The notes: generated by a model from the sequence alone, not told the origin. Shown: positions 8,475 through 17,967, counted from the stretch's first letter. The stretch is 24,177 nucleotides of DNA from Coptodactyla brooksi (GCA_033557675.1 JAWQRM010000323.1:1-24177); one strand, 5' to 3'. Program-made: numbers and translations.

Positions 8475-9262
8475 TACGAGAATATGTGGGCATTTAATTC
8501 CTATAATGTTAACAATTCATTATTAATTATACACCCTTGGACTTTGAAGTTGCAAAACCAGTTTTGACATTTCGTATTTAACAAAAAAGTATTTAAACTG
8601 TTTTCAAGCATTTTTGGTTGCATAATTCCCCACCACTAAAAGAAAGACTGCCTTAAATTAAATCTAGCTCCAAATGAAGTTTTCACTGACCATTTTGCAA
8701 CTTATAAATCGAAAAGATAATCCTTCTTTTAATTGATTTACAATTAACAATATTAACAATTAACAATAAGTGTATTTAAAAAATACACTTATTAGATTAT
8801 GTAGGTATTTCATTCTTATAACTGTTCATTATTAATTGTACACCCTTGGACTTTGAAGTTGCAAAACCAGTTTTGACAGTTCATATTTAACAAATAAGTA
8901 TTTAAACTGTTTTCAAGCATTTTTGGTTGCATAATTTCCAACCACTAAAAGAAAGACTGACTTAAATCTAGCTCCCCATGAAGTTTTCACTGACCATTTT
9001 GCAACTTATAAATCGAAAAGAGAATCATATTTCATATTTATCAACAAAGTATTTAAACTGTTTTTAAACATTTTTAATTATATAATTGGCCACCACTAAA
9101 GAGAAAGTCTTCCTAAATTAATTTAGCTTTCCATAAAACTTAACCTAAATTAAATTTAACTTTAAATCATTTTACAATTTATAAATCGAAAGAAAAAAGA
9201 AATCCTATTTTTAATTTATGCACAATTAACAATGTATATGTATTTAAAGAAATACACTTATT
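8475..9262 (+). repeat. Tandem array, three units of roughly 240-320 bp
   Basis: Units start near 8475, 8793 and 9026. The first two share long blocks: ACACCCTTGGACTTTGAAGT, TTGCAAAACCAGTTTTGACA, CATTTTTGGTTGCATAATT and CATTTTGCAACTTATAAATC. The third is more diverged but keeps AAGTATTTAAACTGTTTT, CACCACTAAA and AATTTATAAATCGAAA. Units 1 and 3 both end in ACAATTAACAAT followed by AAATACACTTATTAG. The array starts about 30 bases after the exon 7139-8443 donor. Confidence 0.88.
8765..8793. repeat. Perfect 13-bp hairpin at the first unit boundary
   Basis: AATAAGTGTATTT (8765-8777), loop AAA, then AAATACACTTATT (8781-8793). It sits exactly where unit 1 meets unit 2 of the tandem array; a variant sequence (GTATTTAAAGAAATACACTT) ends unit 3. 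Confidence 0.88.
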
Positions 9263-10059
9263 AGAGGTTATAACTTAAAAATTAATCATTCTTCTGAGAA
9301 CATACTTTCTAAAAAATATCTTTTCTATTTGACAGTGACTTGCTATCTACTTTGTTATATTAAATAGCATCGTATGATTGTTCTTTCATTGTTAATTTTT
9401 ATTTTTCCATCTTGTGCATTGAGTTTAGTCATAATAAGTAATAAAATTGGCATCATTTTATTACTTTTTACTATTTTTACTTTCACTTAGTACAAATACA
9501 AACATTGTGTTAAATGAAATACCTCATTCTTCATAAAGGGGGTGACCACAAACAATAAAACACCACCCTTATATAATAAAATTCCCCCGGAATTTTGAAA
9601 TATACGAATTGCAAATTTGGAAAATATTCACACAGGAGAAAAATACATCTTTAAGCATAAGATTCACCATTTTATCACTTTATGTTTCACCGGAAATGAT
9701 ACTTTAGGCTTTGTATTTTTTTTGTGGAAATACATTTTCTGTTTTTGATACTCGAAAAGTAATTCAAACTCTAAACATGGAGTTTGAAATGCCAATTTTG
9801 TAAAACAAGCTAGAAGTGAATGTGTACAACATTAAAATAGTCATTGGTAGCTGTAAAAAGAAACGAAACTTAACCTCATCTTAAGCTAACAAAAATTTGA
9901 CAGTTCGTTATCCTATTAGTTGCCCTTACTTGTTTTAATTACTAAGAAAACAAATTATCCAAATTTGATTACAATTCTCAAAGACTGAAAAATTGCTTTG
10001 GTTTCTTGCACAGCATCTATTAACTGAAGGAAATAAAGCAAAAGATTCACAATTGTGTA

Positions 10060-10290
10060 TTAGCAAGGTAATCTTTACTCTACTGTTCTTTTTTTATTAA
10101 GAAAAAATGATAAGAAAGAACAGAGCTGTTAAGAAGAAAAAATTATATTTAATAATTATAAAAATTATGAATTTATTGGAAAATCTAATTAAAACAAAGG
10201 TAAAACGAGAAAAATTGAAACTCTGTAAAGTTCATTCTTTATTAAGCAATTTATTTAAAGAAAACAGTAAAAAGAGAAAAAATTAGAGCT
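10060..10290 (+). repeat. Duplicated block, partner at 10755-10930
   Basis: ATCTTTACTC, GTAAAG followed by TTCATTCTTTATTAAGCAAT, and TTTATTTAAAGAAAACAGTA are repeated in the same order at 10768-10925 (TTATTCTTTATTAAGCAATT, then TTTAAGAAAAACAGTAAA). The spacing is about 650 bases. Confidence 0.72.
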
Positions 10291-11564
10291 TAAAAACTAG
10301 AAAAGAATCAAAAGATAAATCCACTCTACGTTTCATGCAGTCGCAAACATCTTCCAGATAATCTAAATCATTCTTACCAAGAGTCCCAGTTTTCAGAAGA
10401 AATACGAGTACCAAGCAGCCATTATTAAGAAAAGTAGTTTATAATACCTTTTAAATTACTATTATATAACAAACTCTTTCTTCAAAAATTTTAACAATTA
10501 TTTAAAAACAGTAGTAGTCAATTGTTAAGGTATGTCATATTAAAATCTAAATTGTATTACTGAGGATTGAATTATTCTGAGATTACATCAAGAAAATAAC
10601 CATTAAATTATCTAAAATCATCTCTACATTTTCAAATTTGCTATGCAGTTAGTTGGAAAAGTATTCATTGGAAATATAAATAAACAAAAATGACAAACTC
10701 TGCTTTTTAAATAAATAAGTTAATACAATGAACAATTCTAAAAAATTAAAATCGTGTGTTAATAACGTTATCTTTACTCCATAACTTTACTCCAAAACTG
10801 TTAATAAGGAAAAATTTATTCGTTATTGAACAATTTAATTCTAAAGGAAAATGTAAAAAGGAGAGAAATAACAATTTTGTAAAGGTTATTCTTTATTAAG
10901 CAATTTATTTAAGAAAAACAGTAAATACTTCTACTTTTAAAAAATTCATTTGGTAATATTTTGTGTATTTCGTGCTCTGTTAAGTATATTCTTGAAAATA
11001 TTCTTTTTAAGTGCTCAGATTAAAATCTAGTGGAAGCAAATCGAAAATAACTAAATTTTAGCTAGCAAAAAATTTAAATAGCAAAATGTCGGCGATAGTT
11101 TTCCGTAGAAATTATCTCTCCCCAAAAAATAGTTCCTATTACTCTCCCAATAACATTTCAACCCACATACCTGGCTTTTGAAGATGAAGAAGTGCTTCAA
11201 CAAAGTTGTGTTAATTGTCTGCTGTCCAAGTTTTATAATTCTGACTGTTAACTGAGCTCAATAAATGTACCCATGCTTCATCAGAATAAAAACAATAATT
11301 TAATAACTTGTAAATGTTCATTGAATCATTTATAGTAACACATACGTTGATTGTGATCAGCTGGATGTAATACTGAACTTACACTAATTTTGTAAGAATG
11401 TATATATAGTTGCTTCTTTAACACTCTATAAAGGGACCCAACTCCAGCATTCTTCTTTATTAAAATATTAAAATAAAAGAAGAGTCCTGTTCTTTTTGTA
11501 AACACCATTTTGTTTACAAAACGTGAAATGCCCAATAAATCAATAAATAAAGTTTTATTTACTT

Positions 11565-11598
11565 TTTAGTGACATTCCAACATAGGAATGTCACTAAA
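11565..11598. repeat. Perfect 14-bp hairpin, 6-nt loop, followed by an extra half-site
   Basis: TTTAGTGACATTCC (11565-11578), loop AACATA, then GGAATGTCACTAAA (11585-11598). The right arm is followed at once by another GGAATGTCAC and ATAGGAATTGAATTTCCAAC, so part of the arm is tandemly repeated. Confidence 0.88.
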
Positions 11599-12001
11599 GG
11601 AATGTCACATAGGAATTGAATTTCCAACATAGGCTACATTAATATTCCAGTTGTGGCAACTAATAGTACTCATGAAATTCAAAGTGTTTCCTTTTCATCC
11701 ATCAAAATCGTTTATATCAAACTTTCTCTCTTATTTTAAATAGATAATTATTGCAGGTAAAAGTTGTATCATAAGAACATGAGAAAATGGGTAAAACAAA
11801 ATTTAGATCATACTTGAGTAAGAACGCTTTCTGAGTAGAGAATTGATATTTTCTCACTTAGAAAAGAACATTTCTTTTTTTGGTTAGGTAATCCAAAAGA
11901 TAAAACAGATTCAATTGACAGGTAGATCCCTTACAATTAGGTACAAAGAACACTTGTAATTTCTGAATAATTCAACCTTCAAGAATAATTGAACCTAGTT
12001 A

Positions 12002-12595
12002 CTCCAAATTTTCAGGAAATACAACTAACGAATTGGTACAACTTTGTACAAAAGGTCATGAAATTTCATCAAAGACTTTTTAAGAAATCAGTAATCAAAA
12101 TTGATCAGAAACTTTTGAAAATCTGCTTTATATTTTATCCTGTATCTTTCTAACTAGTCAATGAAAATTCTTCAAAATTTCAACCTTAGAAAAGTGACAA
12201 AAGTTGGCAAAATTCATCAAAAATTCTCCAAATTTTCAGCGAATATAACTAAAGAATTAGTACCATTTTTTACAAAAAATATGAAATTTCATTAAACAGT
12301 TTTTAAGAAATTAGTAATCAAAATTGATCACAAACTTTTATTAAAAATATGATTTATATTTTATCCTGCATCTTTCAAACTAGTTACTGAAAATCTCCAA
12401 ATTTTCAGCAAATGTAACTAAATAAAATTGATGAAACTTTCAACAAAAAATGAAAATTCATCGAAGAGTTTTTAAGAAATTAGTAATCAAAATTGATCAC
12501 ACACTTTTGCTAAAAATATACTTTATATTTTATCCTCTATCGCGTAAACTAGTTATTTAAAATTCTCGAAAGTCCCAGCAAATGTAACTAATTAT
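12002..12595 (+). repeat. Tandem array, about three and a half units of 168-222 bp
   Basis: Units begin with CTCCAAATTTTCAG near 12003, 12222, 12389 and (diverged) 12562. Shared blocks are TTTTTAAGAAATTAGTAATC, AAAATTGATCA, ATATTTTATCCT and ACTAGTTA. The later spacing is regular at about 168 bases, and the first unit has extra sequence at about 12170-12215. Confidence 0.86.
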
Positions 12596-12610
12596 TAAAT
12601 AAAAGAAAAG

Positions 12611-12655
12611 AAACATTATTTCATATAATTTCAAATATTATATGAAATAATGTTT
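12611..12655. repeat. Perfect 19-bp hairpin, 7-nt loop
   Basis: AAACATTATTTCATATAAT (12611-12629), loop TTCAAAT, then ATTATATGAAATAATGTTT (12637-12655). It is the longest perfect stem in the window and lies immediately after the 12002-12595 array. It could be a terminal fold-back of a repeat element or a small hairpin RNA; the sequence alone does not decide. Confidence 0.9.
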
Positions 12656-13033
12656 TTATATATAATAATAATTAATATATAATAATGGCTAATATAATAA
12701 TAGAATTTCTATTTTTATTTCTTCAAACTTGCAAAATGGACCCATGTGAATGTCTTATGACCTGGTGGATAAAAGGATAAGTTAATTAAAACCCAATTAT
12801 TGTAACTAGATTGAATAGTATTTTAGGTAGTATTGTTTAAGCTTTCGGCCAAATTCTTAGGTGAAACTGGACAAGAAAGTACACTTTCCTCTGAATTTGA
12901 AATTCATGTACATAATGCATCTTCAGAGTCCTCGAATGCAACTTGCAACGCAAACCCACGCATTTTCGTACGCTCGCAATTATTTCGCATACTTTCGTGC
13001 GATTTCTTAACCACTAATATACCGGTTTTGCAG

Positions 13034-13669
13034 AACACCTTTTACACACTAACCACCCCCCATTATAAGCACGCCACAAAATCCCCGACCTTGCAACAAT
13101 ACTCGACGATACCGAACCCCCAAAAGCACACGAAATTGCTGCCGAGGTCCCTCTTCCAAGACCAGCAGATCAGCAAGAGCAAGTCCTTCTCGTCGAAGAC
13201 GAAGCCGAAGAAGCACTTCCAGATACCGCTGCAAAAGTGCCACAGCTTCAAGTTCCAGACGGCCGAGAGCTACTTCCAGCCGATCAAGAACATCCACGAG
13301 GAGAACCTGATGAGGAATGGGTACGCCGCAGGAACGGCACCTCAGTACCAGAGGGAGAACAGGAACCAGAAGAAGGACAAGCACAAACAGAAAGGTCCCC
13401 TGGTGGTAAGGAGGCCGAACGACTACCAGGAGAACGTCCAGTTCCAGGAGAACATGCAGAGCTCGGTCCAGCTCCAGTATCCCCAGCCAGTTCTTGGCAG
13501 GACCGTAACGAACGGAGTCGTCTACGCAGACCTGGACATGCCGAAGCCCGGCAGCATAAAGCAGTATTCGGAATCGACGCTCTCCCTGGGAAAACACCAA
13601 AAGTCGAAACAGAAAACCGAATACGCCACGCTAAAGTTTAACGACATAGGCCAGGAAATAGACGTTTAA
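13034..13669 (+). CDS. Gene 1 terminal exon A: C-terminus with VVYADL, TEYATL and EIDV end
   Basis: Acceptor GGTTTTGCAG ends at 13033 in phase 0; the frame stays open for 211 codons to TAA at 13667-13669. The peptide begins NTFYTLTTPHYKHATKSP. It has a Lys/Ser-rich stretch (ISKSKSFSSKTKPKKHF), then KKDKHKQKGPLVVRRPNDYQ, a Gln-rich part, and ends TEYATLKFNDIGQEIDV. VVYADL (tyrosine at 13523) fits the ITIM consensus; TEYATL (13622) resembles ITSM or ITIM sites. The last three residues, IDV, fit a class II PDZ ligand. GC content is markedly higher than the flanks from 13080 to 13650. An internal GTG|GTAAGG at 13406, in phase 0, allows the exon to end early and join 17617. The long minus-strand frame opposite (13049-13600) is a mirror of codon bias and is not called. 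Confidence 0.92.
   Translation, partial: NTFYTLTTPHYKHATKSPTLQQYSTIPNPQKHTKLLPRSLFQDQQISKSKSFSSKTKPKKHFQIPLQKCHSFKFQTAESYFQPIKNIHEENLMRNGYAAGTAPQYQRENRNQKKDKHKQKGPLVVRRPNDYQENVQFQENMQSSVQLQYPQPVLGRTVTNGVVYADLDMPKPGSIKQYSESTLSLGKHQKSKQKTEYATLKFNDIGQEIDV
13400..13412 (+). promoter_or_regulatory. Candidate internal 5' splice site in exon A
   Basis: CTGGTG|GTAAGGAG with the cut after 13405 closely matches the insect donor consensus and falls exactly between codons. Using it gives ...KHKQKGPLV joined to PYRSEFSDLDYADV from 17617, removing the EIDV end. Not using it leaves the longer terminal exon. Support is from sequence only. Confidence 0.7.
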
Positions 13670-14436
13670 CATTTACTTTACTAATCCTACTAAAAAAAAC
13701 AAGTTTTCACTCGTATACTAAGGTTAGTGCCGTTCGACGTTTACACAATAATATTTCTGGTACTTGTGCAAATGCGCGCGGATCCGCGAATTCCTGCGTT
13801 CGGCTGCTCAAATTTACAATTAGATTACTACAACCGTTTGTTTCGATGTTTGTTCTAGACTAACAGCAGGTCAACAACGGCCACTAGCGATACGTATATT
13901 TATTAAGCAAATAAGGTAAATTTGTGAATTAAGGCTAATTGTAAGTTAGAGCACATTTGCACTACTAACAGGGAAATGCTTACGCAACGCTTTTTACCCC
14001 GTGAATTATGGATGCTACCATTGCACCTTAATCCACACCCCCTCCGCCATATTGTGTGCTTAATAATCCAGTGCTTTCTATAATTTCTAAAGAGAAAAAG
14101 TATCACGCTCTTCATCGAGTTCCCCTGCTGTTGAAAAATTATCTTGTGGTGTCACCAGTCCTAAATATTTAAAACTGTGCTGACAATCTGTGATGCTTAG
14201 CTGATAATCTTTGATGCTATTCTATAAAGGTTTATATAAACGTTTGCAACAACAGTTGCATTTTTTAAAGGGTTTTACCTGAATCCCAAGACAATTTAAT
14301 TTATTTCAAACTTTAACTTAATAATCTCCACTTGGAATTAACCTAAATGTATTCACCTCCAAAATCACCAAAAAATTCAAAACTATAAACTCCGAAATTA
14401 CTTTTCCAGCAACCTAGTTATATACCCTAATATTTT

Positions 14437-14535
14437 ATTTAATAATAATAATGTTTAATATTAATGGCAAATAAATTTTTACAATTCGATGATCACATCA
14501 GTTATTTAGGAAAAACTTAATAACTCGACTTATTA
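14437..14535 (+). repeat. Outlying copy of repeat F
   Basis: TACAATTCGATGATCACATC followed by AGTTATTTAGGAAAA and AATAACTCGA matches units in the 15530-16400 array. It is separated from them by about 1.2 kb. Confidence 0.78.
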
Positions 14536-15423
14536 CAATGTATATTTGTGTGTGTTAATTGATAAATACCATAACACCATAAATTTAACCAATATACAGA
14601 AAGTTCCCCTAGCAAGGAAATATTTCAATAACACTATAAAGAATCTTACATAAATTTAATATAAATGCAGTGTTTAAAACAAATAAAACCTTGAAAAATT
14701 ATTACATCGTCTTCCAAAAAGTTTTCTACTGGTATTAAAAGAAGCATATGAAATAGACAAATTAATTAAAAAAAACAGACCACACATAAAATGCTTGAAT
14801 TAACAATTAAACATTCAGACTACACATATTTACAATTTCTTAAGATACCCTTTTCACAGAACATACACATAAAGAAAATCCCCTTAATATTATACATGTT
14901 TCCTCCCTACCAGAAAAAATAACATTTCATCTTTTTATGCCTCCCGAAACTCTGTATATAATAAACATACATATTCATAATTCTTCACAAGGTACTTACA
15001 GAACAACAAGCATATTGTTTCATTTCACGTCAACAAATATTGACGAGTAAGTATTCAACGTCCATACTTTATATTTGTATGCTATATTTGTTGAGACAAT
15101 ACTACTTAAGATATTTTAATCCATATTTTAATTCCTATTTTAATTAGCATGTTTGTATTTTATATTACAAAAACGTTAATAATCTTTTAAAGTAATATGT
15201 TTTAAGTCTTCATTTTTATTTAAATATAACAATGCGACACTATTTAATCGTTTTAATCATATCGTATTGCATTATAACTCTGTTTTAAATTAGAATGGAA
15301 TCCATGTCAATCAAATATACTTAACACTAATTTAACCATAATCAAACACAAATAGAAACCATGTCACACACTTCATATCCACTTATATTCCATAATACAT
15401 AATGTTTGTTCCAGTTACTTGAC

Positions 15424-15480
15424 ACCTCCGAAGATGGTCTTATAAAAGACCGAAACCGGTCAGGTATAAAGAAAATAAAA
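15424..15480 (+). repeat. Stem-loop repeat R, copy 3 (best stem)
   Basis: CTCCGAAGATGGTCTTATAA then AAGACCGAAACCGGTC. GGTCTT and AAGACC form a perfect 6-bp stem with loop ATAA, followed by CGAAACCGG. This is the clearest of the three copies and lies just before the fold-back cluster starting at 15530. Confidence 0.68.
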
Positions 15481-15529
15481 TATCTATCAAAGCCATTAAA
15501 ATTATTATTTTAAGCTTAAACCTCGTTAT

Positions 15530-16400
15530 TGCAATGTCTTTTAATCATTTCAACTCATTTTTCAGATCAATTTTTTTATAAATATACAATAAATATAATA
15601 CAAGCTTGGAACAAGTATTTTTTTAGTTATTTTTTGATATAATTTGTACAAATGGGTATAAATATCTAAACAAACAATAGTAAAAACTCACCCCCAAGAG
15701 ATATTTAAATTATTAATCAGCTCACTAAAGAATTAAATTGCTAAAACAATATTATTTAAAATTAATGACAAATAAGTTGTTACAATTCGATAATCACATC
15801 AGTTATTTAGAAAAAATGTAATAACTCAATTTATTAAAATGTCTTTTTATCAGTCAATCTCATTGTTAGATCAATTTTTGATAAACATACAATAAATATA
15901 ATAAAACCTTGGAACAATTAATTTTTTTATTAGTTTTTGGAATGATTTAGGAGATATTTACATTATTAATGAGCTCACTATAGAATTAAATTGCTAAAAC
16001 AATATTATTTAATGTTAATGACAATAAATTGTTACAATTCGATGATCACATCAGTTATTAACAAAAAGTTCAGTAACTCGATTTATTACTATGCCTTTTT
16101 ATCATTTAATCTCATTTTTCAAATCAATTTTTGATAAATATACAATAAATATAATAAAAGCTTGAAACAAGTATTTTTATGTTATATATTTGATATAGTT
16201 TATAATATAATTTATAATTTATATAATTTATAATTTAAGAAATCAGTAACAAAAACTCACTACCAAAGATATTTACATTATTAACCAGCTCTCTAAAGAA
16301 TTAAATTGCTAAAACAATATTGTTTAACAATAAAGGCAAATAAATTGTTACAATTCGATGATCATATTATTTTTGGTATAATTTAGGAGATTTACATTAT
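15530..16400 (+). repeat. Tandem repeat F array, about three units of 250-320 bp (left arm of a fold-back)
   Basis: The block TACAATTCGATGATCACATC recurs near 15780, 16033 and 16349. CAATAAATATAATA with AAGCTTG recurs near 15588, 15889 and 16142. AACTCACCCCCAAGAGATAT or a variant recurs near 15687 and 16256, followed by TTATTAATCAGCTCACTAAA and GAATTAAATTGCTAAAACAA. The same blocks occur in reverse orientation at 16780-17270. Confidence 0.85.
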
Positions 16401-16779
16401 TAATCAGCTCATAACATAATATTTTAATAATGATATTATAAACAAAATTACACATTATCAAAATATCATTGAAAAACAATTATTAACATTTATTTGATCA
16501 TGAATTTTGAACAGATCTATTTCTTTGTGCTATTCTTTTTTTTCACTATCTCAGTAAAAATAAATAAATCTAAATCTGTATTAAAATTGTTAAAAGTTTA
16601 AAATATACATATGATCTAAAATATTGAAAGGCTTTAAATGTTTAAATCTGTCATATTTATTGCATAAACATATTCTTCTGTTTCTATTAACCTTCAGATC
16701 AAAACCTTTTTGAATCATAATTTAAAAATGGTCCAAAACATTCAAGACCAGTCTTTTTTACATCGTAGTATGTCTAAAA

Positions 16780-17270
16780 GTTTAAATATTGATACTTATT
16801 TACGTAAGTTATACAAAAAAATAACTAAAAAATTACTTGTCACAAGCTTTTATTGCATTTATTGTGTATTTATGAAGAAACTGATGAAATTGAATAATAA
16901 GAAGACATCGTAATAAGTCGAAAAGATTAAATATGAAATTAATAATTTAAATTAAAAATTATTAATGTAAATATCACCTGGGGGTGAGTTTTTGTTATTG
17001 ACTTTTGAAATGCTTATTTTTATTTATATATATCATACCAAAAAGTAACTAAAGAAATTAATTGTTTCAAACTTTTATTACATTTATTGTATATTTATGA
17101 AAAAATGGTCTCAAAAATTCTAGCAACTTAATTCTTTAGTGAGGTGATTGATAATGTAAATATCTTCTGGGAGTGAATATTTGTTCTTGACTTTTAAATA
17201 TTTACACTTATTGATATAAGTTACACAAAAAAATACTAAAAAAATTACTTGTTCCAAACTTTTCTTATTA
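16780..17270 (-). repeat. Inverted copies of repeat F (right arm of the fold-back)
   Basis: CACAAGCTTTTATTGCATTT then ATTGTGTATTTATGA (from about 16840), CAAACTTTTATTACATTTAT (from about 17069), and TCACCTGGGGGTGAGTTTTT (about 16973) are reverse complements of blocks in 15530-16400. Also reversed are TCTAGCAACTTAATTCTTTA then GTGAGGTGATTGATAATG (about 17120). The two arms are separated by about 380 bases of unique AT-rich DNA. Confidence 0.82.
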
Positions 17271-17616
17271 TCCCAATTTATTTGTTTATCTGTAGTATTC
17301 TTTACCTATTCTTTATCTGTCATTAATACTGAATAATTCTTTTTTTAGAAGGTTTGTCCTACAACTTCAATAGCACTGTTGTTTTACATTTTCTGACAGC
17401 ACATTCGAAGTAAATAAGAATACCAGAAAAATTGTTGAAACTCCGAATGTGTTTGAATAGTTTTGGTGCTTTAAAACATCCAAGTAGTCACGTCTTAGAA
17501 CAAATTCGCTTTAAACCACTCCCAAAGCTTTCCCCACCGGAATTTTTAAACAGAACGCATAAAGATAACCTCTTTACGAGGACATTTCTATCTGAAACGT
17601 CATTTTTGTCCTGCAG

Positions 17617-17778
17617 CCGTACAGATCCGAATTCAGTGACCTCGATTATGCCGATGTCGACTACCGTTCTTATGGGCCCATCAACTACAAGGCTGCATCG
17701 ATCTACGCGGCGATGAAGCGGAAACAGAACGCCGCCAAACTGCAGGAACAGCAGCAGGATTACGACGACCTGCTGTAA
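17617..17778 (+). CDS. Gene 1 alternative terminal exon B: C-terminus with LDYADV and DYDDLL end
   Basis: Acceptor TTTTTGTCCTGCAG ends at 17616, phase 0; 53 codons to TAA at 17776-17778. The peptide starts PYRSEFSDLDYADVDYRSYG, continues GPINYKAASIYAAMKRKQ and ends LQEQQQDYDDLL. It is Tyr-rich and acidic at both ends. LDYADV fits the ITIM consensus, and YAAM fits the YxxM pattern bound by PI3-kinase p85 SH2 domains. Strong coding-like composition (GCC, CTG, CAG, GAC) stands out from AT-rich flanks. It can follow 13405 (internal donor, phase 0) or 8443 (phase 0) directly. The open frame at 17432-17716 is in a different frame and is a shadow. Confidence 0.88.
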   Translation, partial: PYRSEFSDLDYADVDYRSYGPINYKAASIYAAMKRKQNAAKLQEQQQDYDDLL

Positions 17779-17967
17779 TCACGCCAAACCGACAACAACA
17801 GGAAAAAAAAACGTTATTACGTCATTGTGTTCTATATCAGCTGGTGCATTTCAACGTTTCCTAACATTATCTCTTCATGCCAGCTTCCTCATCTTTAAAA
17901 ATAGCTACCAAAAAGCCAAAGCCAACCAACCAAATAGTGGATATAACGGGAAAAGATTTAAAAGTTT

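Larger units (their letters stand above)
8444..13033 (+). other. Large intron of gene 1
   Basis: From donor GTTTGT at 8444 to acceptor GGTTTTGCAG ending at 13033. It contains a tandem array directly after the donor (8475-9262), a duplicated block at 10060-10260 and 10755-10925, a second array (12002-12595) and three perfect hairpins. No coding exon is supported, except for a possible in-frame 5' extension of the next exon (see findings). Confidence 0.75.
13670..17616 (+). other. 3' UTR of isoform A, then intron to terminal exon B
   Basis: From 13670 to about 14240 the sequence is GC-richer and non-repetitive, with no open frame of note, as expected for a 3' UTR. No canonical AATAAA is found before 14468, so the poly(A) site is unclear (AATAAG at 13911 and AATAAT at 13747 are weak options). 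From about 14430 to 17300 the DNA is AT-rich and holds tandem and inverted repeats. The region from 17340 to 17616 leads into a good acceptor (TTTTTGTCCTGCAG). Confidence 0.65.
1850..17778 (+). other. Gene 1 locus, 3' portion: tyrosine-motif-rich tail of a putative surface receptor or adhesion protein
   Basis: Gene-level span covering six coding exons on the plus strand. Junction phases, left to right, are 1/1, 1/1, 0/0, 0/0 and, for the alternative ending, 0/0. Spliced to the stop at 13667-13669 the in-window product is 814 residues; spliced 13405 to 17617 it is 780 residues. No membrane segment, signal peptide or Ig domain is visible, so these would lie to the left. The product is hydrophilic, mostly disordered-looking, and carries several YxN and ITIM-like tyrosine motifs. 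Insect IgSF receptors such as echinoid, sidestep or nephrin-type proteins have long tails of this general kind, but I recognise no diagnostic sequence. The entry is a structural model, not an identification. Confidence 0.75.

Noticed and set aside
13049..13600. 183-codon open frame on the minus strand opposite exon A
   Set aside because: It mirrors the GC-rich codon pattern of the plus-strand exon, has Leu/Val/Arg-rich content with no motif, and the plus strand has a splice-supported frame and stop.
13237..13641. 134-codon plus-strand frame starting at 13237
   Set aside because: Shifted frame inside exon A; it does not fit the phase-0 entry at 13034, and the exon A frame with tyrosine motifs is better supported.
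1255..15480. Calling the GATG...CGAAAC repeats hammerhead ribozymes
   Set aside because: The catalytic core CTGATGA is not intact in any of the three copies, and the third helix is not convincing.
17432..17716. 94-codon frame overlapping exon B
   Set aside because: Different frame from exon B; the downstream half is a shadow and the upstream half has no acceptor or start context.
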